NCBI GenBank assembly: GCA_041485885.1
Contig: JBGPKL010000017.1
Location: 1-59,465 of the forward strand
DNA from: JACQFZ01 sp041485885
Lineage (GTDB): Bacteria; Pseudomonadota; Gammaproteobacteria; Acidiferrobacterales; Sulfurifustaceae
DNA: 59,465 nt
Direction: 5' to 3'
The position numbers and the translations under genes were made by a program. This document shows positions 8,339 through 17,549 of this stretch, piece after piece. Numbering within the stretch: the first letter of the stretch is position 1; each line of letters starts with the position of its first letter. A model generated the notes under the pieces. The model had not been told where the DNA came from and did not search any database. It was given only the letters and a program-made list of their open reading frames with translations.

Positions 8339-9288
8339 AGCAGGCGATCCGCTTTTACGACGAGTTAAGAGCCGAACCGGATCTCATCGCGGATGTGTTG
8401 CAAGGGCTTGAAGCGCGATCCCTCTCGCCGAAGTTTTTTTACGACGCTATCGGTTCGGAGCTATTCGAAGCGATCTGCCGGGTGCCCGAGTACTATCTGA
8501 CGCGCACCGAGACCGCGATCTTGCGCGCGTGCGCGCATGACGTCGCGCGGCGCGCTGGTTCGGAGGTCGTGCTGGTCGAGCTTGGCAGCGGTGCGTCGGA
8601 GAAGGTACGCCTGTTGCTCGACGCGCTGCGTCCAGTCGCCTATCTCGGTATCGATATCTCGCGCGATTTTCTGCAGGCGGCCACGCGCCGCTTGGCGCAG
8701 GACTTTCCCTGGCTCGCGGTGCACGCGGCGTGCGCGGATTTCTCACAACCGCTGACGTTGACCTATCCTCCGCCCGAGCTTAAGCGGCTGGTGTTCTTTC
8801 CCGGATCGAGCCTGGGCAACTTCACTCCCGACGAGGCGATCGCGTTCTTGAAACGGTTACATCCGCTGGTTCGGCCGGGAGGCGGTTTCTTGATCGGCAT
8901 CGACCTGCAAAAGGACCCGCCCGTATTGCACGCCGCTTACAACGACAGCCAGGGAATCACCGCGGCGTTCAATCGGAACGTGCTGTACCGGCTGCGGCGG
9001 GAATACGGCGTCGCGGTCGATCCGGAGCAGTTCGCTCACGAGGCGGTTTATAACGACAAGGCCGGGCGCATCGAGATGTACCTGGCGAGCTTGCGCGAGC
9101 AGGAGATTCGTTTCCAAGGGCGACGCTTCCACTTCGCCGCCGGGGAACGATTGCACACCGAGTACTCGTATAAATACACGCTCGAGGGATTCCAGGCGCT
9201 TGCGCGCGATGCCGGATATTACCCCGAGGCGGTTTGGACCGACCTACGACGCTACTTCAGCGTGCACTATCTGCGCTTGGACGGCTAA
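8335..9288 (+). CDS. egtD: L-histidine N(alpha)-methyltransferase EgtD
   Basis: A 317-residue SAM-dependent enzyme that trimethylates histidine to hercynine, the first committed step of ergothioneine synthesis. The SAM loop is VELGSGASEKVRLLLDAL and a second conserved block is VFFPGSSLGNFTPDEA. The N-terminal LSPKFFYDAIGSELFEAIC is characteristic of the family. Length equals typical EgtD. Its ATG overlaps the egtB stop by four bases, so it is translated from the same message. The pair should give the cell hercynine and its sulfoxide; the final C-S lyase step must come from a gene elsewhere. Confidence 0.94.
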   Translation: MKQAIRFYDELRAEPDLIADVLQGLEARSLSPKFFYDAIGSELFEAICRVPEYYLTRTETAILRACAHDVARRAGSEVVLVELGSGASEKVRLLLDALRPVAYLGIDISRDFLQAATRRLAQDFPWLAVHAACADFSQPLTLTYPPPELKRLVFFPGSSLGNFTPDEAIAFLKRLHPLVRPGGGFLIGIDLQKDPPVLHAAYNDSQGITAAFNRNVLYRLRREYGVAVDPEQFAHEAVYNDKAGRIEMYLASLREQEIRFQGRRFHFAAGERLHTEYSYKYTLEGFQALARDAGYYPEAVWTDLRRYFSVHYLRLDG

Positions 9289-9320
9289 GTTGAAGAGATC
9301 GTTTTTCAGTATCCGGTAGT

Positions 9321-9827
9321 TTAGTGCATTTTTCCGATGACCAGGCGCGCCGTATCGCCGGAGGAGCGCACCGGTTCCGAGCGTACATCGAGTGCCAGAC
9401 TCTCGCGATGTAACTTCGATTTGAGCACCGCCGACTGCGACTCGAAGAAAGCATTTACGTCGGCGGCGCGCGTGGGCGCATTCGAGCCGGCGGTGGGTTT
9501 CACCTGTTGCTCCCACTCTGCGGCCAACACATTGACCCGGTGGCCCGCCTGGCGCAGCCATTCTTCATGTTTGCGAAATTCCTGGCGCGTCTCCCCCTTC
9601 GCGTTTACCGGCACCGGCTGGCCCGCCAGTAGCCGCAACTGACCCGCGGTTTGACGCAGACGCGCGATCTGAACTTGAGCGGCGAGGAGCAGATCGGCGC
9701 CGTCGCCGGATTGGCGTTTGGCGGGTTTCAGCGGTTTTACGGTTTCGGCGTAGAGCGGGGACGAGGATATAAAGGCGAGAGAAAGGGCGACTAGGGAAAA
9801 CCAAGCAAGCACTCGGCCTAGCACCAT
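9321..9827 (-). CDS. hypothetical exported protein
   Basis: Not recognised. It is a 168-residue protein with a signal peptide, MVLGRVLAWFSLVALSLAFI, ending near SSPLYAE (about residue 27), so it is probably periplasmic. The mature part is helical with coiled-coil character (LLLAAQVQIARLRQTAGQLRLL). ATG 9825-9827 is chosen because it begins the signal peptide and has GGAGA upstream; the frame stays open for 29 more codons, but those add a charged stretch before the signal sequence. It faces egtD tail to tail. No catalytic motif is visible. Confidence 0.65.
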   Translation of the reverse strand: MVLGRVLAWFSLVALSLAFISSSPLYAETVKPLKPAKRQSGDGADLLLAAQVQIARLRQTAGQLRLLAGQPVPVNAKGETRQEFRKHEEWLRQAGHRVNVLAAEWEQQVKPTAGSNAPTRAADVNAFFESQSAVLKSKLHRESLALDVRSEPVRSSGDTARLVIGKMH

Positions 9828-9941
9828 GCGAATGTCTCCGTGTGTGGACGTGACATCGAGCGCGATGATAACACAAGCGTTGAAAATTTTTTGTCGTTTC
9901 GTCGCTCTGAACAATGATCGCGGTCGCCTCCCGCCGTGACG

Positions 9942-10466
9942 TTAAATCGCTTTACCTTTGAGCGGGAACGGCCCGACCAGTTTCCACGCGCCGGGTGGCC
10001 CGATGATCGGGCACAAGCACACGCGGTCCGCCAAAAGCGTTTTCGGAAACCAGGGGTCGATTTCGACGATGAGTTTTTCCTTCATCGTTTGATGGAGCGT
10101 GCCGTATACCAAGCTCAAGTGCGGCATGAATTCCGCCTCCGGCGGTTGCCCCAGACGCTCGCAAGCGAATTGATGCGCGGCAAGCAGCTCGACGCTCTTT
10201 TCCGCACGCAGAAAGAGGCAGCGAAAGTACGCGTCCGTGTAACCCACACCCTCAAAGCGTATCGAGATCGGCGCAAGTTCTTCGGCCAACCCGGTTGTCC
10301 GCGTTACCGCATTTACTTCGGTCGCGTTGTTTGGAGCTGCCAAGGTAATATGGGGTTCGAATCGCGGCGTGCCGAGACGTCGACTTAAGGCGTCAATGAG
10401 TTCCGCGAGACCACCGCGGACGGTAGGCGAGGGCATCAGCCAAAGCGAATACGGCGCTTTTTTCAT
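9942..10466 (-). CDS. 2H phosphoesterase superfamily protein (cyclic phosphodiesterase-like)
   Basis: A 174-residue protein with the two HxT/Sx signature motifs of the 2H phosphoesterase fold: PHITLAA (about residue 38) and PHLSLVYG (about residue 115). The overall pattern matches the cyclic phosphodiesterase branch, which opens ADP-ribose 1'',2''-cyclic phosphate and related 2',3'-cyclic phosphates. This makes a role in RNA end processing or cyclic-phosphate salvage likely. The exact substrate is unknown. It is divergently oriented from the radical SAM gene, with 59 bp between starts. Confidence 0.8.
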   Translation of the reverse strand: MKKAPYSLWLMPSPTVRGGLAELIDALSRRLGTPRFEPHITLAAPNNATEVNAVTRTTGLAEELAPISIRFEGVGYTDAYFRCLFLRAEKSVELLAAHQFACERLGQPPEAEFMPHLSLVYGTLHQTMKEKLIVEIDPWFPKTLLADRVCLCPIIGPPGAWKLVGPFPLKGKAI

Positions 10467-10525
10467 GAGTGTCTTGCCACGCTTTCCGCGATTCTAGAAG
10501 ATTGCCGTTTCCATGAGGAAATGAC

Positions 10526-11638
10526 ATGTCGGCGCCTCGCTCTCCCACACCCCCTGGCGATTTTTCGGCGGCACCCCGCGCTGCGCGTAAGGGTCGAGGC
10601 GCCGCGAGCAATACCGACGGTCGCTTTGAACCGTATCGGCACGAAGCGGCGGACGACGGCTGGGGCGAGCCGGAGGCGGTATCCCCGGTGCGCACGACCG
10701 TGGGCATCGATCGGGCGAGGAGCATCATCTCCCACAACGACTCGCCGGACATTCCCTTCGAGCAGTCGATTAACCCGTATCGAGGCTGCGAGCACGGCTG
10801 CGTCTATTGTTACGCCCGACCCTCGCATACGTATCTCGGTCTTTCCGCGGGTCTCGATTTCGAGTCGCGGTTGTTTACGAAGCCTGACGCCGCCGCGTTG
10901 TTGACGAAAGAGCTGCGTGCTCCCGGATACAAGCCCAGCGTGATCGCGCTCGGCGCCAACACCGATCCTTATCAGCCGATCGAGCGCCGTTACGGTGTTA
11001 CGCGATCGATACTAGAGGTCCTTGCGGCGTGCGAGCATCCGGTCGTCATCATCACCAAGTCGGCGCGAATCGAGCAGGATCTCGATCTATTGGCCTCGAT
11101 GGCGCAAAAGAATTTGGTGCAGGTTTTCATCAGCATCACTACGCTGAAAACAGAACTGGCTCGCCGTCTTGAACCGCGTGCCTCCGCTCCCGCGCGACGA
11201 GTACAGGCACTACGTACCCTGAGTGAAGCTGGAGTATCGGCCGGTGTGCTGGTCGCTCCGATAATTCCAGTCATTACCGACGGGGAGATAGAGTCGATAC
11301 TCGAAGCGGCGCGAGCAGCGGGCGCGCGCGCCGCGAACTACACGCTGTTGCGGCTGCCGCACGAGATCAAGGATTTGTTCAAGGAGTGGCTTTCCGTGCA
11401 CGCGCCGCTCGCGGCCGCGCACGTGATGACTCGCATAAGGGAGGCCCGCGCGGGCAAGGAGAACGATCCTCGCTTCGGCTCGCGCATGCGCGGCGAGGGC
11501 GCATATGCCGACATGATCCGACATCGTTTTCGCTTGGCGCGCGATCGGCTCGGCCTGAGTGGACGCGACTTGGTTCAGCTCGATGTTAGGCGATTTCGTC
11601 CGCCGCCGGCGGCCGGCGATCAGATGGATATGTTTTAG
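10526..11638 (+). CDS. PA0069-type radical SAM protein (spore photoproduct lyase-like)
   Basis: A 370-residue radical SAM protein. The [4Fe-4S] cluster motif is GCEHGCVYCYARPSH (about residues 87-101), a CxxxCxxC arrangement. It is followed by the SPL-like block ALGANTDPYQPIERRYGVTRSILEVL. The family is widespread in proteobacteria and related to spore photoproduct lyase, but no reaction has been firmly established for it. The first 45 residues are low complexity and the start could be slightly downstream. GAGGAAATGAC just before the ATG offers a ribosome site. Confidence 0.88.
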   Translation: MSAPRSPTPPGDFSAAPRAARKGRGAASNTDGRFEPYRHEAADDGWGEPEAVSPVRTTVGIDRARSIISHNDSPDIPFEQSINPYRGCEHGCVYCYARPSHTYLGLSAGLDFESRLFTKPDAAALLTKELRAPGYKPSVIALGANTDPYQPIERRYGVTRSILEVLAACEHPVVIITKSARIEQDLDLLASMAQKNLVQVFISITTLKTELARRLEPRASAPARRVQALRTLSEAGVSAGVLVAPIIPVITDGEIESILEAARAAGARAANYTLLRLPHEIKDLFKEWLSVHAPLAAAHVMTRIREARAGKENDPRFGSRMRGEGAYADMIRHRFRLARDRLGLSGRDLVQLDVRRFRPPPAAGDQMDMF

Positions 11639-11780
11639 TCGGCTCTCGTTTGCTGTTCCCGTTGCGGGGGATGAAATAGAAGGGGAAGCGAGGGTTGCGC
11701 AAAGAACTGACATCCGTCCATCACATCGTAGATTCGATCTATAGTGAGTAGAGCGTTAGGATTCGAACTGACTCGCACCC

Positions 11781-12401
11781 ATGATCGGCCTATTTCTCGA
11801 CTCGTTCGTTGTTCTCTTCGTTGTCATCGATCCGATCGGCCTCGCGCCGATCTTCGCGGCTATTACACACGGTGGGACGGCGGAGTATCGCCGACGCATG
11901 GCGGTGCGCGGGACGTTTATCGCGGCGATCATTCTTTTTGTTTTCGTGTTGGGGGGAGCGGCGTTGCTGCGGGCACTCGGTATCGGCATGCCGGCGTTTC
12001 AGATCGCGGGCGGTTTATTGCTGTTCCTGGTCGCGGTCGACATGGTGTTCGTGCGCCAATCCGGCATTCGCTCGACCACGGAGCGCGAGCAGCGCGAGGC
12101 AAAACGGAAAGAAGACGTTTCGGTGTTTCCTGTGGCGTTCCCGCTGATTGCGGGCCCGGGCGCGCTCACGACGGTGTTGCTCATGTCCGGCAAGTACGCG
12201 CAACAGCCGTACGGTACCGCTGTTATTATCGCCGTCGTGCTGGTTGTATTGGCGTGCGCGCTGGTCGCGCTATTGCAGGCTGCTCGCATCATGCGCCTTA
12301 TGGGCGAGACCGGCGCTAACGTCGTAACACGGTTGTTCGGCGTGATTCTCACGGCGCTCGCGGTTCAATACGTACTCGACGGCTTGCGCGTCGCGTTCTA
12401 A
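11781..12401 (+). CDS. MarC family integral membrane protein
   Basis: A 206-residue inner-membrane protein of the MarC/NAAT family, with six hydrophobic helices. Family motifs are present: FVVIDPIGLAPIFAAIT in the first helix pair, AFQIAGGLLLFLVAVDMV, and VFPVAFPLIAGPGALTTVLL. MarC was once linked to multiple antibiotic resistance, but that link has not held; the substrate is unknown. The protein begins directly with the first helix (MIGLFLDSFVVLFV), which supports this start. It converges with the HD-GYP gene; 34 bases separate the stops. Confidence 0.88.
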   Translation: MIGLFLDSFVVLFVVIDPIGLAPIFAAITHGGTAEYRRRMAVRGTFIAAIILFVFVLGGAALLRALGIGMPAFQIAGGLLLFLVAVDMVFVRQSGIRSTTEREQREAKRKEDVSVFPVAFPLIAGPGALTTVLLMSGKYAQQPYGTAVIIAVVLVVLACALVALLQAARIMRLMGETGANVVTRLFGVILTALAVQYVLDGLRVAF

Positions 12402-12435
12402 CGTTCGAGGAACTCGCGATCGCGCGCGATGAGTC

Positions 12436-13788
12436 TCAGATGCGAGTCGCGGCGGGTGCGGGAACTTTGAGGATTCGCGAGGCGCTCGTTACCGGCAAGT
12501 ACAGCACCGGATCGATTCCATAGACGCCGGGTTCGAGTACGCGGTCGATCTCGCACGGACGCCCGTCGGTGGTCTTGTGGCTCATGAGGTCCACGGTGAT
12601 GGGCGTGTTGTATGGCGCGCAATTGGCGTTTAGCACCAACGTCACGCGCGGCTTCAACCGGCGAACACGATTCATCGTGACGACGACGCCGATCTCCCCC
12701 GTGTTCAACTCGACGACGCTACCGATCGGATAGATGCCCATGCACTGGATGAATTGCTCCACCAGCGCTGGGTGGAAGTCGCGTCCGCGCCACCCGTACA
12801 TTTGCTTGAGCGCGGTGTGCGCCGACATGCCGGCGCGGTACGCGCGATCGCTCGTGATCGCGTCGTAGCAGTCGACGATGCCGCCGATCATGCCGAAGAG
12901 AGCGATTTCTTCGCCCTTCAAGCCGGCGACGTACCCGGAGCCACTGTGGCGCTCATGGTGCCCGCGCGCGACCTCAATTGAGGGCGCGGGGATGCCGGGC
13001 ATGCGCTCGAGTATCTCGACACCGCGGGGCACATGGCTTTTCATCAGCGCGAACTCGTATTCGGTCAGCGCGCTCGGCTTATTGAGGATTTCCACCGGAA
13101 CCTTGAGCTTGCCGATGTCGTGCAATAACCCGCCGAGACCTAGCACTAGCAGCGTGTCGCGATCGAGACCGAGATGGCGGCCGAAAGCGAGCGCAAGAAT
13201 GCACACGCGCAAGCTGTGCAGGGCGGTGTATTCGTCTTTTTTCCGCAACTGGATGAAGCAGGTGAGCGCGTCGGGGTTGCGGATGACGCTCTCGGTCAGC
13301 TCGCCGACGACGCGTTTTGCCCGGATCGAGTCGAGATTCTTGCCCGAATGGACGTCATCGAGGATCTGGTAGATCAGCGTACGCGCGACCGCATGATGCT
13401 CGCGCGCTTCCCCCAGCTCGTGCTCCAATACGCGTTGATCGGTGTACACCGGCTGGGTGCGCGGCTGATTAATGATCTTCAGAAAATCGCGCGCGATTCG
13501 TTGTTCCGCGTCCGTCGGTATCGGCGTTTCCTTCAAAGGCGAGGCGCGCGCGCGCGGGCGACGCTCGGGAGGGCCGACGTGAACGTCGGGAATATCGATG
13601 TAAACGAACTTGCAGTACCGCTTGAGCTCTTCGATCTCCTCGTGTGCGCCGATCTCGAAGCCTTGGAACAAAAACGGAGTCCCGAGCCACGGCCGGTCGA
13701 GCTCGGCCACGTACATGCCTACTTCCAGGTACTGGACGTCTATTTTCTTGCGCACGTTTATCCACACCCCGTTTAAGGAGCGCCCCAT
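12436..13788 (-). CDS. HD-GYP domain protein (putative cyclic di-GMP phosphodiesterase)
   Basis: A 450-residue protein with an N-terminal DUF3391-like domain (KKIDVQYLEVGMYVAELDRPWLG, about residues 13-75), a linker, and an HD-GYP domain. HDIGK is near residue 223 and the second His block HHERHSGSGYVAG near 277. HD-GYP enzymes hydrolyse cyclic di-GMP to GMP. Here the canonical HERxDGxGYP reads HERHSGSGYV: the conserved Asp is Ser and the GYP proline is Val. Activity is therefore uncertain. The start is also uncertain: an ATG at 13863 extends the frame by 25 residues, and a GTG further in would begin nearer the domain. Confidence 0.85.
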   Translation of the reverse strand: MGRSLNGVWINVRKKIDVQYLEVGMYVAELDRPWLGTPFLFQGFEIGAHEEIEELKRYCKFVYIDIPDVHVGPPERRPRARASPLKETPIPTDAEQRIARDFLKIINQPRTQPVYTDQRVLEHELGEAREHHAVARTLIYQILDDVHSGKNLDSIRAKRVVGELTESVIRNPDALTCFIQLRKKDEYTALHSLRVCILALAFGRHLGLDRDTLLVLGLGGLLHDIGKLKVPVEILNKPSALTEYEFALMKSHVPRGVEILERMPGIPAPSIEVARGHHERHSGSGYVAGLKGEEIALFGMIGGIVDCYDAITSDRAYRAGMSAHTALKQMYGWRGRDFHPALVEQFIQCMGIYPIGSVVELNTGEIGVVVTMNRVRRLKPRVTLVLNANCAPYNTPITVDLMSHKTTDGRPCEIDRVLEPGVYGIDPVLYLPVTSASRILKVPAPAATRI

Positions 13789-13982
13789 TCCTTGGGCGTC
13801 CGTGTGTTTTATTCTATTCTGCTGATTATCTTGTATAAATAGCCGCTGCTGCATTTTGAGCAAGCCGAAATCAACAAATGCCGCTGATTCGGCCGATAGT
13901 TGGTACCGGAAGAGCGATAAGTAACATTGGGTCCATCCGGTGAGAGAATGGCCGGTGCGCCCTCTTGCGAAGAAGCCTATCC

Positions 13983-14288
13983 ATGGAAAAACTCTGTCGC
14001 GCCGGTAATTTACAAGAAGCCTACCTTATCTTGCATCGACTGGAGCGGGCCGGTATCGAAGCGCGCGTCCTCAATGAGCACGCCCAAAGCGGTGTCGGGC
14101 AGCTGCCGTTCACCCACGCCTATCCGGAGATATGGCTCCTAGAACCCGCCGATGCGGCGCGGGCGCACGTCATCATCGAAGAGTACGAGCGCGCCGGAAA
14201 AGCATCCGCGCCGCGAATATGTCGGTTCTGCAGCGAGGAAAATCCGGGGAGCTTCGAGCTCTGCTGGCGCTGTGGCACCGTGTTTTGA
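13983..14288 (+). CDS. DUF2007-like protein with C-terminal zinc ribbon
   Basis: A 101-residue protein. The N-terminal part, MEKLCRAGNLQEAYLILHRLERAGIEARVLNE, matches the DUF2007 ferredoxin-like fold (putative prokaryotic signal-transducing protein), which often includes a site where two strands frame a small ligand. The C-terminus CRFCSEENPGSFELCWRCGTVF carries two CxxC pairs, a probable zinc ribbon. ATG 13983 is used; a TTG six codons upstream is possible. Function unknown in the family. It lies between the divergent HD-GYP gene and a convergent unknown gene. Confidence 0.7.
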   Translation: MEKLCRAGNLQEAYLILHRLERAGIEARVLNEHAQSGVGQLPFTHAYPEIWLLEPADAARAHVIIEEYERAGKASAPRICRFCSEENPGSFELCWRCGTVF

Positions 14289-14296
14289 CGGCCCGG

Positions 14297-15454
14297 TCAA
14301 AGGCGCGTGCTGATTTCCGCTTCCGCCTGTACCTTGGCGCGCAGTAGATCTTCGGCGATGTGATTCCACGGTGCGCGCCGCTCGGAAATTTGAGCCGATA
14401 GTTGGCGCGAGAATGTCGGGTAGGCGTCCATGTGATCGTCGATCGCGAGATGGGCCGCCTGCTCCAGAAACGGAATCAAGCCTTCGATCTTCCGCAGCTT
14501 CTCGCGCTTTGCCGCGAGGTCGCGGTCTTCGTCTTTGGCATGAAAGTACGCATCGGTGTTGTCCAGTAGGGTTTCGAGCGCGCGGTTCAGTTTCTGATAG
14601 TCCAGTTGAAACATTCCGTGAGAGTGGTGATACAGCTTGAACAGCTCGAGGATCGATTCCTTCATCATGGCCAGGCAATCGTGACGCGGTAGCGCCTCGG
14701 TAAAGCGTACGAAGATGTCCTCCTCGGCATCGGCCTTCACCGACTGATCGCGCAGCGCCGGGTTCGTCGCAACGCGGCACATAGCCTGGAGCTCGCGCAA
14801 ATGATCTTGGACGTCGCGTTGCATCACTCGTGCGTCGTGACGAGTCGTCTCGAGCGCCGTTTCGGCCTCGCCATAGTTGAACGTGGAAACGATCTCGTCT
14901 TTGATGCGTACTTCCGCTTCGCTGTTCGCCTGTCCCAGACGACCCGCCAACCGTTGACGCAGGCGCTCGCGCGCTTCGAGGGCGATCAGATATATGCTCT
15001 GCGCCCGTGCCATCTGTTCCCGCGCCGCCAAGTATTGCGACAGACTTTCGGTGAAGACCGCCGTTTCTTGGACGAATCGCTGGGAGAATGACAGAAACGG
15101 ACCGATAAAGGCGGCGTTCGCCTCGGCGGTGACGGCGGCTTGCGCGATCTGTACCCGCAGCGCCGCCACTTTCTCCTCCAGTACGAGAACGCACTTGGAA
15201 ACGCCCGCTAACGTACCGGAGATGCTGGCGAAGGAATGGTGGATATGACGCGTCGTCTTCAGCACGTCGATCAGCTTGCGCAACATCGTCTCCTCGCCGC
15301 TCGCCCGCAGAAACAACGCCTGCAAGCTTTTCTTCGCATCGTCGAGTTGCGCCTGCGCGAGCAGCCCATGCTCCTCGATATAGCCGATGGCTGTCAGGGA
15401 GATGAGCGCCTCCCGTTCCCGCGGCGCGATAAAATGGTTGCGATTTATCACCAT
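14297..15454 (-). CDS. hypothetical helical protein
   Basis: Not recognised. It is a 385-residue, almost wholly alpha-helical protein with heptad-like stretches (VLVLEEKVAALRVQIAQAAVTAEA and ARVMQRDVQDHLRELQAM), suggesting coiled coils, and no signal peptide or membrane helix. Charged and neutral segments alternate, and the central region is rich in Leu, Ala, Arg and Glu. The start is uncertain: the ATG at 15454 (MVINRNHFIAPREREAL) is taken, and another ATG lies nine codons upstream at 15481, with no good ribosome site for either. Its 3' end nearly meets the DUF2007 gene. No domain or active-site motif could be named. Confidence 0.65.
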   Translation of the reverse strand: MVINRNHFIAPREREALISLTAIGYIEEHGLLAQAQLDDAKKSLQALFLRASGEETMLRKLIDVLKTTRHIHHSFASISGTLAGVSKCVLVLEEKVAALRVQIAQAAVTAEANAAFIGPFLSFSQRFVQETAVFTESLSQYLAAREQMARAQSIYLIALEARERLRQRLAGRLGQANSEAEVRIKDEIVSTFNYGEAETALETTRHDARVMQRDVQDHLRELQAMCRVATNPALRDQSVKADAEEDIFVRFTEALPRHDCLAMMKESILELFKLYHHSHGMFQLDYQKLNRALETLLDNTDAYFHAKDEDRDLAAKREKLRKIEGLIPFLEQAAHLAIDDHMDAYPTFSRQLSAQISERRAPWNHIAEDLLRAKVQAEAEISTRL

Positions 15455-15644
15455 GAGGAATCCCGGCGGGTAGGTTAGCATAGCTGGCAGCGGGGTGAGC
15501 TTCCGCGCGCCGCCGCCTTCGTGCTAGCGTACACGCGGGGATTTTTCGGCTGTCGCAACGCGCGAGGCGTGGCGGATCTATTGAACTCCGCGGGTCGCGC
15601 CCGCATCTAACGAGAGCCTTTTACGCGATTTCCGGAGCAAAACT

Positions 15645-16529
15645 ATGACGAAGCGCATTCTGCTTTTCCTGGCGACGAACATCGCCATCCTGATCGTCTT
15701 GAGCGTCACGCTGCGACTGCTCGGTGTGGACCGTCTGCTCGATGAGTCGGGGGGGCTAAACTTCAACGCGTTGCTGATCTTCGCCGCCGTTATCGGATTC
15801 GGCGGATCGTTCATTTCGCTCGCGATATCGAAGTGGATGGCGAAGCGGATGACCGGCGCCGAAGTGATCAAGCAGCCGCGCAACAGCAATGAATCCTGGC
15901 TGGTCGATACCGTGCGCCGGCACGCGCGCGCCGCCGGTATCGGCATGCCGGAAGTCGCCATCTATGACGCGCCCGATATCAACGCGTTCGCGACCGGGAT
16001 GAACCGCAACAAAGCACTCGTCGCGGTAAGCACCGGATTGTTGCGTTCGATGAGTCGTGAGGAAGCGGATGCGGTCCTGGGTCACGAGATCACGCACATT
16101 GCCAACGGCGACATGGTGACGCTCGCGCTAATCCAGGGCGTGGTCAACACGTTCGTCGTTTTCATCGCGCGCGTGATCGGCCACGTCGTCGATCGCACGG
16201 TGTTCAAGAACGAAGAGGGCTACGGGCCGGCGTACTTCGTCACGACGATCGTGGCGGAACTGATGCTCGCGATTCTCGCGAGCATCATCGTCATGTGGTT
16301 CAGTCGCTACCGCGAGTTCCGCGCCGACGCAGGTGGCGCGCGTCTCGCGGGGCGCGATAAGATGATCGCGGCGCTCGAGCGACTGAAGGCCAATCACGAG
16401 ACGAGCCTGCCCAATCAAATGGCGGCGTTCGGTATCAACGGAAAGGCTCCGCGCGGTTTCGCGAGACTCTTCATGTCGCATCCGCCGCTCGATGAGCGCA
16501 TCGCCGCGTTGATGCGAGTCGCGGCCTAA
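15645..16529 (+). CDS. htpX: membrane-bound zinc metalloprotease HtpX
   Basis: A 294-residue M48B protease that degrades misfolded inner-membrane proteins together with FtsH. Two N-terminal transmembrane segments (ILLFLATNIAILIVLSVTLRL and LLIFAAVIGFGGSFISLAIS) precede the zinc site, VLGHEITHIANGDMVTL, near residue 147. The third ligand lies in RYREFRADAGGARLAG. Two more hydrophobic segments follow the zinc motif. The length matches E. coli HtpX (293). AGCAAAACT precedes the ATG without a strong ribosome site. A clear terminator follows the stop. A second M48 protease is encoded about 4 kb downstream. Confidence 0.95.
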   Translation: MTKRILLFLATNIAILIVLSVTLRLLGVDRLLDESGGLNFNALLIFAAVIGFGGSFISLAISKWMAKRMTGAEVIKQPRNSNESWLVDTVRRHARAAGIGMPEVAIYDAPDINAFATGMNRNKALVAVSTGLLRSMSREEADAVLGHEITHIANGDMVTLALIQGVVNTFVVFIARVIGHVVDRTVFKNEEGYGPAYFVTTIVAELMLAILASIIVMWFSRYREFRADAGGARLAGRDKMIAALERLKANHETSLPNQMAAFGINGKAPRGFARLFMSHPPLDERIAALMRVAA

Positions 16530-16546
16530 CGGGAGCAGCTCGATGC

Positions 16547-16580
16547 AGCCCGTAGCGTGCAAACGCTACGGGCTTTTTGT
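16547..16580 (+). terminator. rho-independent terminator after htpX
   Basis: The stem AGCCCGTAGCG (16547-16557) pairs perfectly with CGCTACGGGCT (16564-16574) across a six-base loop, followed by TTTTTGTT. It lies 18 bases after the htpX stop. Read on the other strand it has no U-run, but it could still separate the convergent DUF1223 gene. Confidence 0.9.
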
Positions 16581-16592
16581 TGTCCGAAGGAA

Positions 16593-17375
16593 CTACGGAC
16601 AGACGCCGAGAGCCAGCGTCTGAAGAACCGCCGTCCCGTTTGCTTCTTGAACAAAAGCGGCGACGCCGAGATCGCCGATCTTCCAATCGGCGGCGAGCGC
16701 GAGCGACTCGCGCACCCGCGCCTTTCCCGTGCGATCGAGGGCGTACGGTCCGATCAGACGGCGGACCACCGAGTCATGATCCAGCGTGCGTCCACGATTT
16801 TCTCCGGCGCGCACTTCGGTGCGCAGATTGCTTTCGTAGAGAGCGATATACAGGTTGGCCGGAATCGCGGTATCGCGTAGCGATGCCTCGCCGCTCACTT
16901 GCAAATTGGTTCCGGTGCGCTCGAGCGCAAGCGCGATGTCGGCGCGCGGCGCGGCGCGATTGATGCGCTGCAGCTCCGCGTTTAAGTCGCCGTTCGTCCA
17001 GCGGCGGTAGTCGCGGCCGTTCAAAACGAATTCCGGCGTATAAACAGTGGATGCGCCGGCGCGGCGCGCGAACTCGCGCTGGCGCAAACTGAATGCGTTC
17101 TGCGCGAACGGATCGGTCCAGCCCAAGTAGTTCCAATAGTCCACATGAAACGCGAGCGCAACGACGCGATCTCGATCGAACCCGCTCTTTGCGAACGTCG
17201 TCAGCCATCGGTCGGCAGGTGGACAACTGTCGCACCCCTCGGAGGTGTACAGATCGAGCAGAGGTACGACGGTGTTCGGACTTTTCGCCTCGCAAGCCGT
17301 TGCGGCGGCGGCCCCGGTATTTGCCGATAAGGTGCAGGCAAAAGCGAGCCAGCAAATGGAAGCGACGTTTCGCAT
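16593..17375 (-). CDS. DUF1223 secreted thioredoxin-like protein
   Basis: A 260-residue exported protein with a signal peptide (MRNVASICWLAFACTLSANT, cleavage near GAAAA). It has the DUF1223 signature VPLLDLYTSEGCDSCPPADRW, containing a CxxC motif in a thioredoxin-like fold at about residues 42-60. The remainder matches the family pattern (VVALAFHVDYWNYLGWTDPF, TPEFVLNGRDYRRW). The family's function is not established; the CxxC suggests redox activity in the periplasm. It converges with htpX and is divergent from the neighbouring msrP, itself a periplasmic redox protein. Confidence 0.88.
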   Translation of the reverse strand: MRNVASICWLAFACTLSANTGAAAATACEAKSPNTVVPLLDLYTSEGCDSCPPADRWLTTFAKSGFDRDRVVALAFHVDYWNYLGWTDPFAQNAFSLRQREFARRAGASTVYTPEFVLNGRDYRRWTNGDLNAELQRINRAAPRADIALALERTGTNLQVSGEASLRDTAIPANLYIALYESNLRTEVRAGENRGRTLDHDSVVRRLIGPYALDRTGKARVRESLALAADWKIGDLGVAAFVQEANGTAVLQTLALGVCP

Positions 17376-17549
17376 GGGTTGCCCTCGTTTTACTCGTAGC
17401 GGGAGTACGCAGTTAGTCGTTCGGCGAGGTTTATCATTTCACTCGATTAAGCGACACGTTTGGGTTGGCAGGCGAGGTTGTAAGGAAAAGGCGATGTCGG
17501 CGACTAAACTATCCGTTAATCTGCTTATCCTAAGTAAAGAGAATACGCC

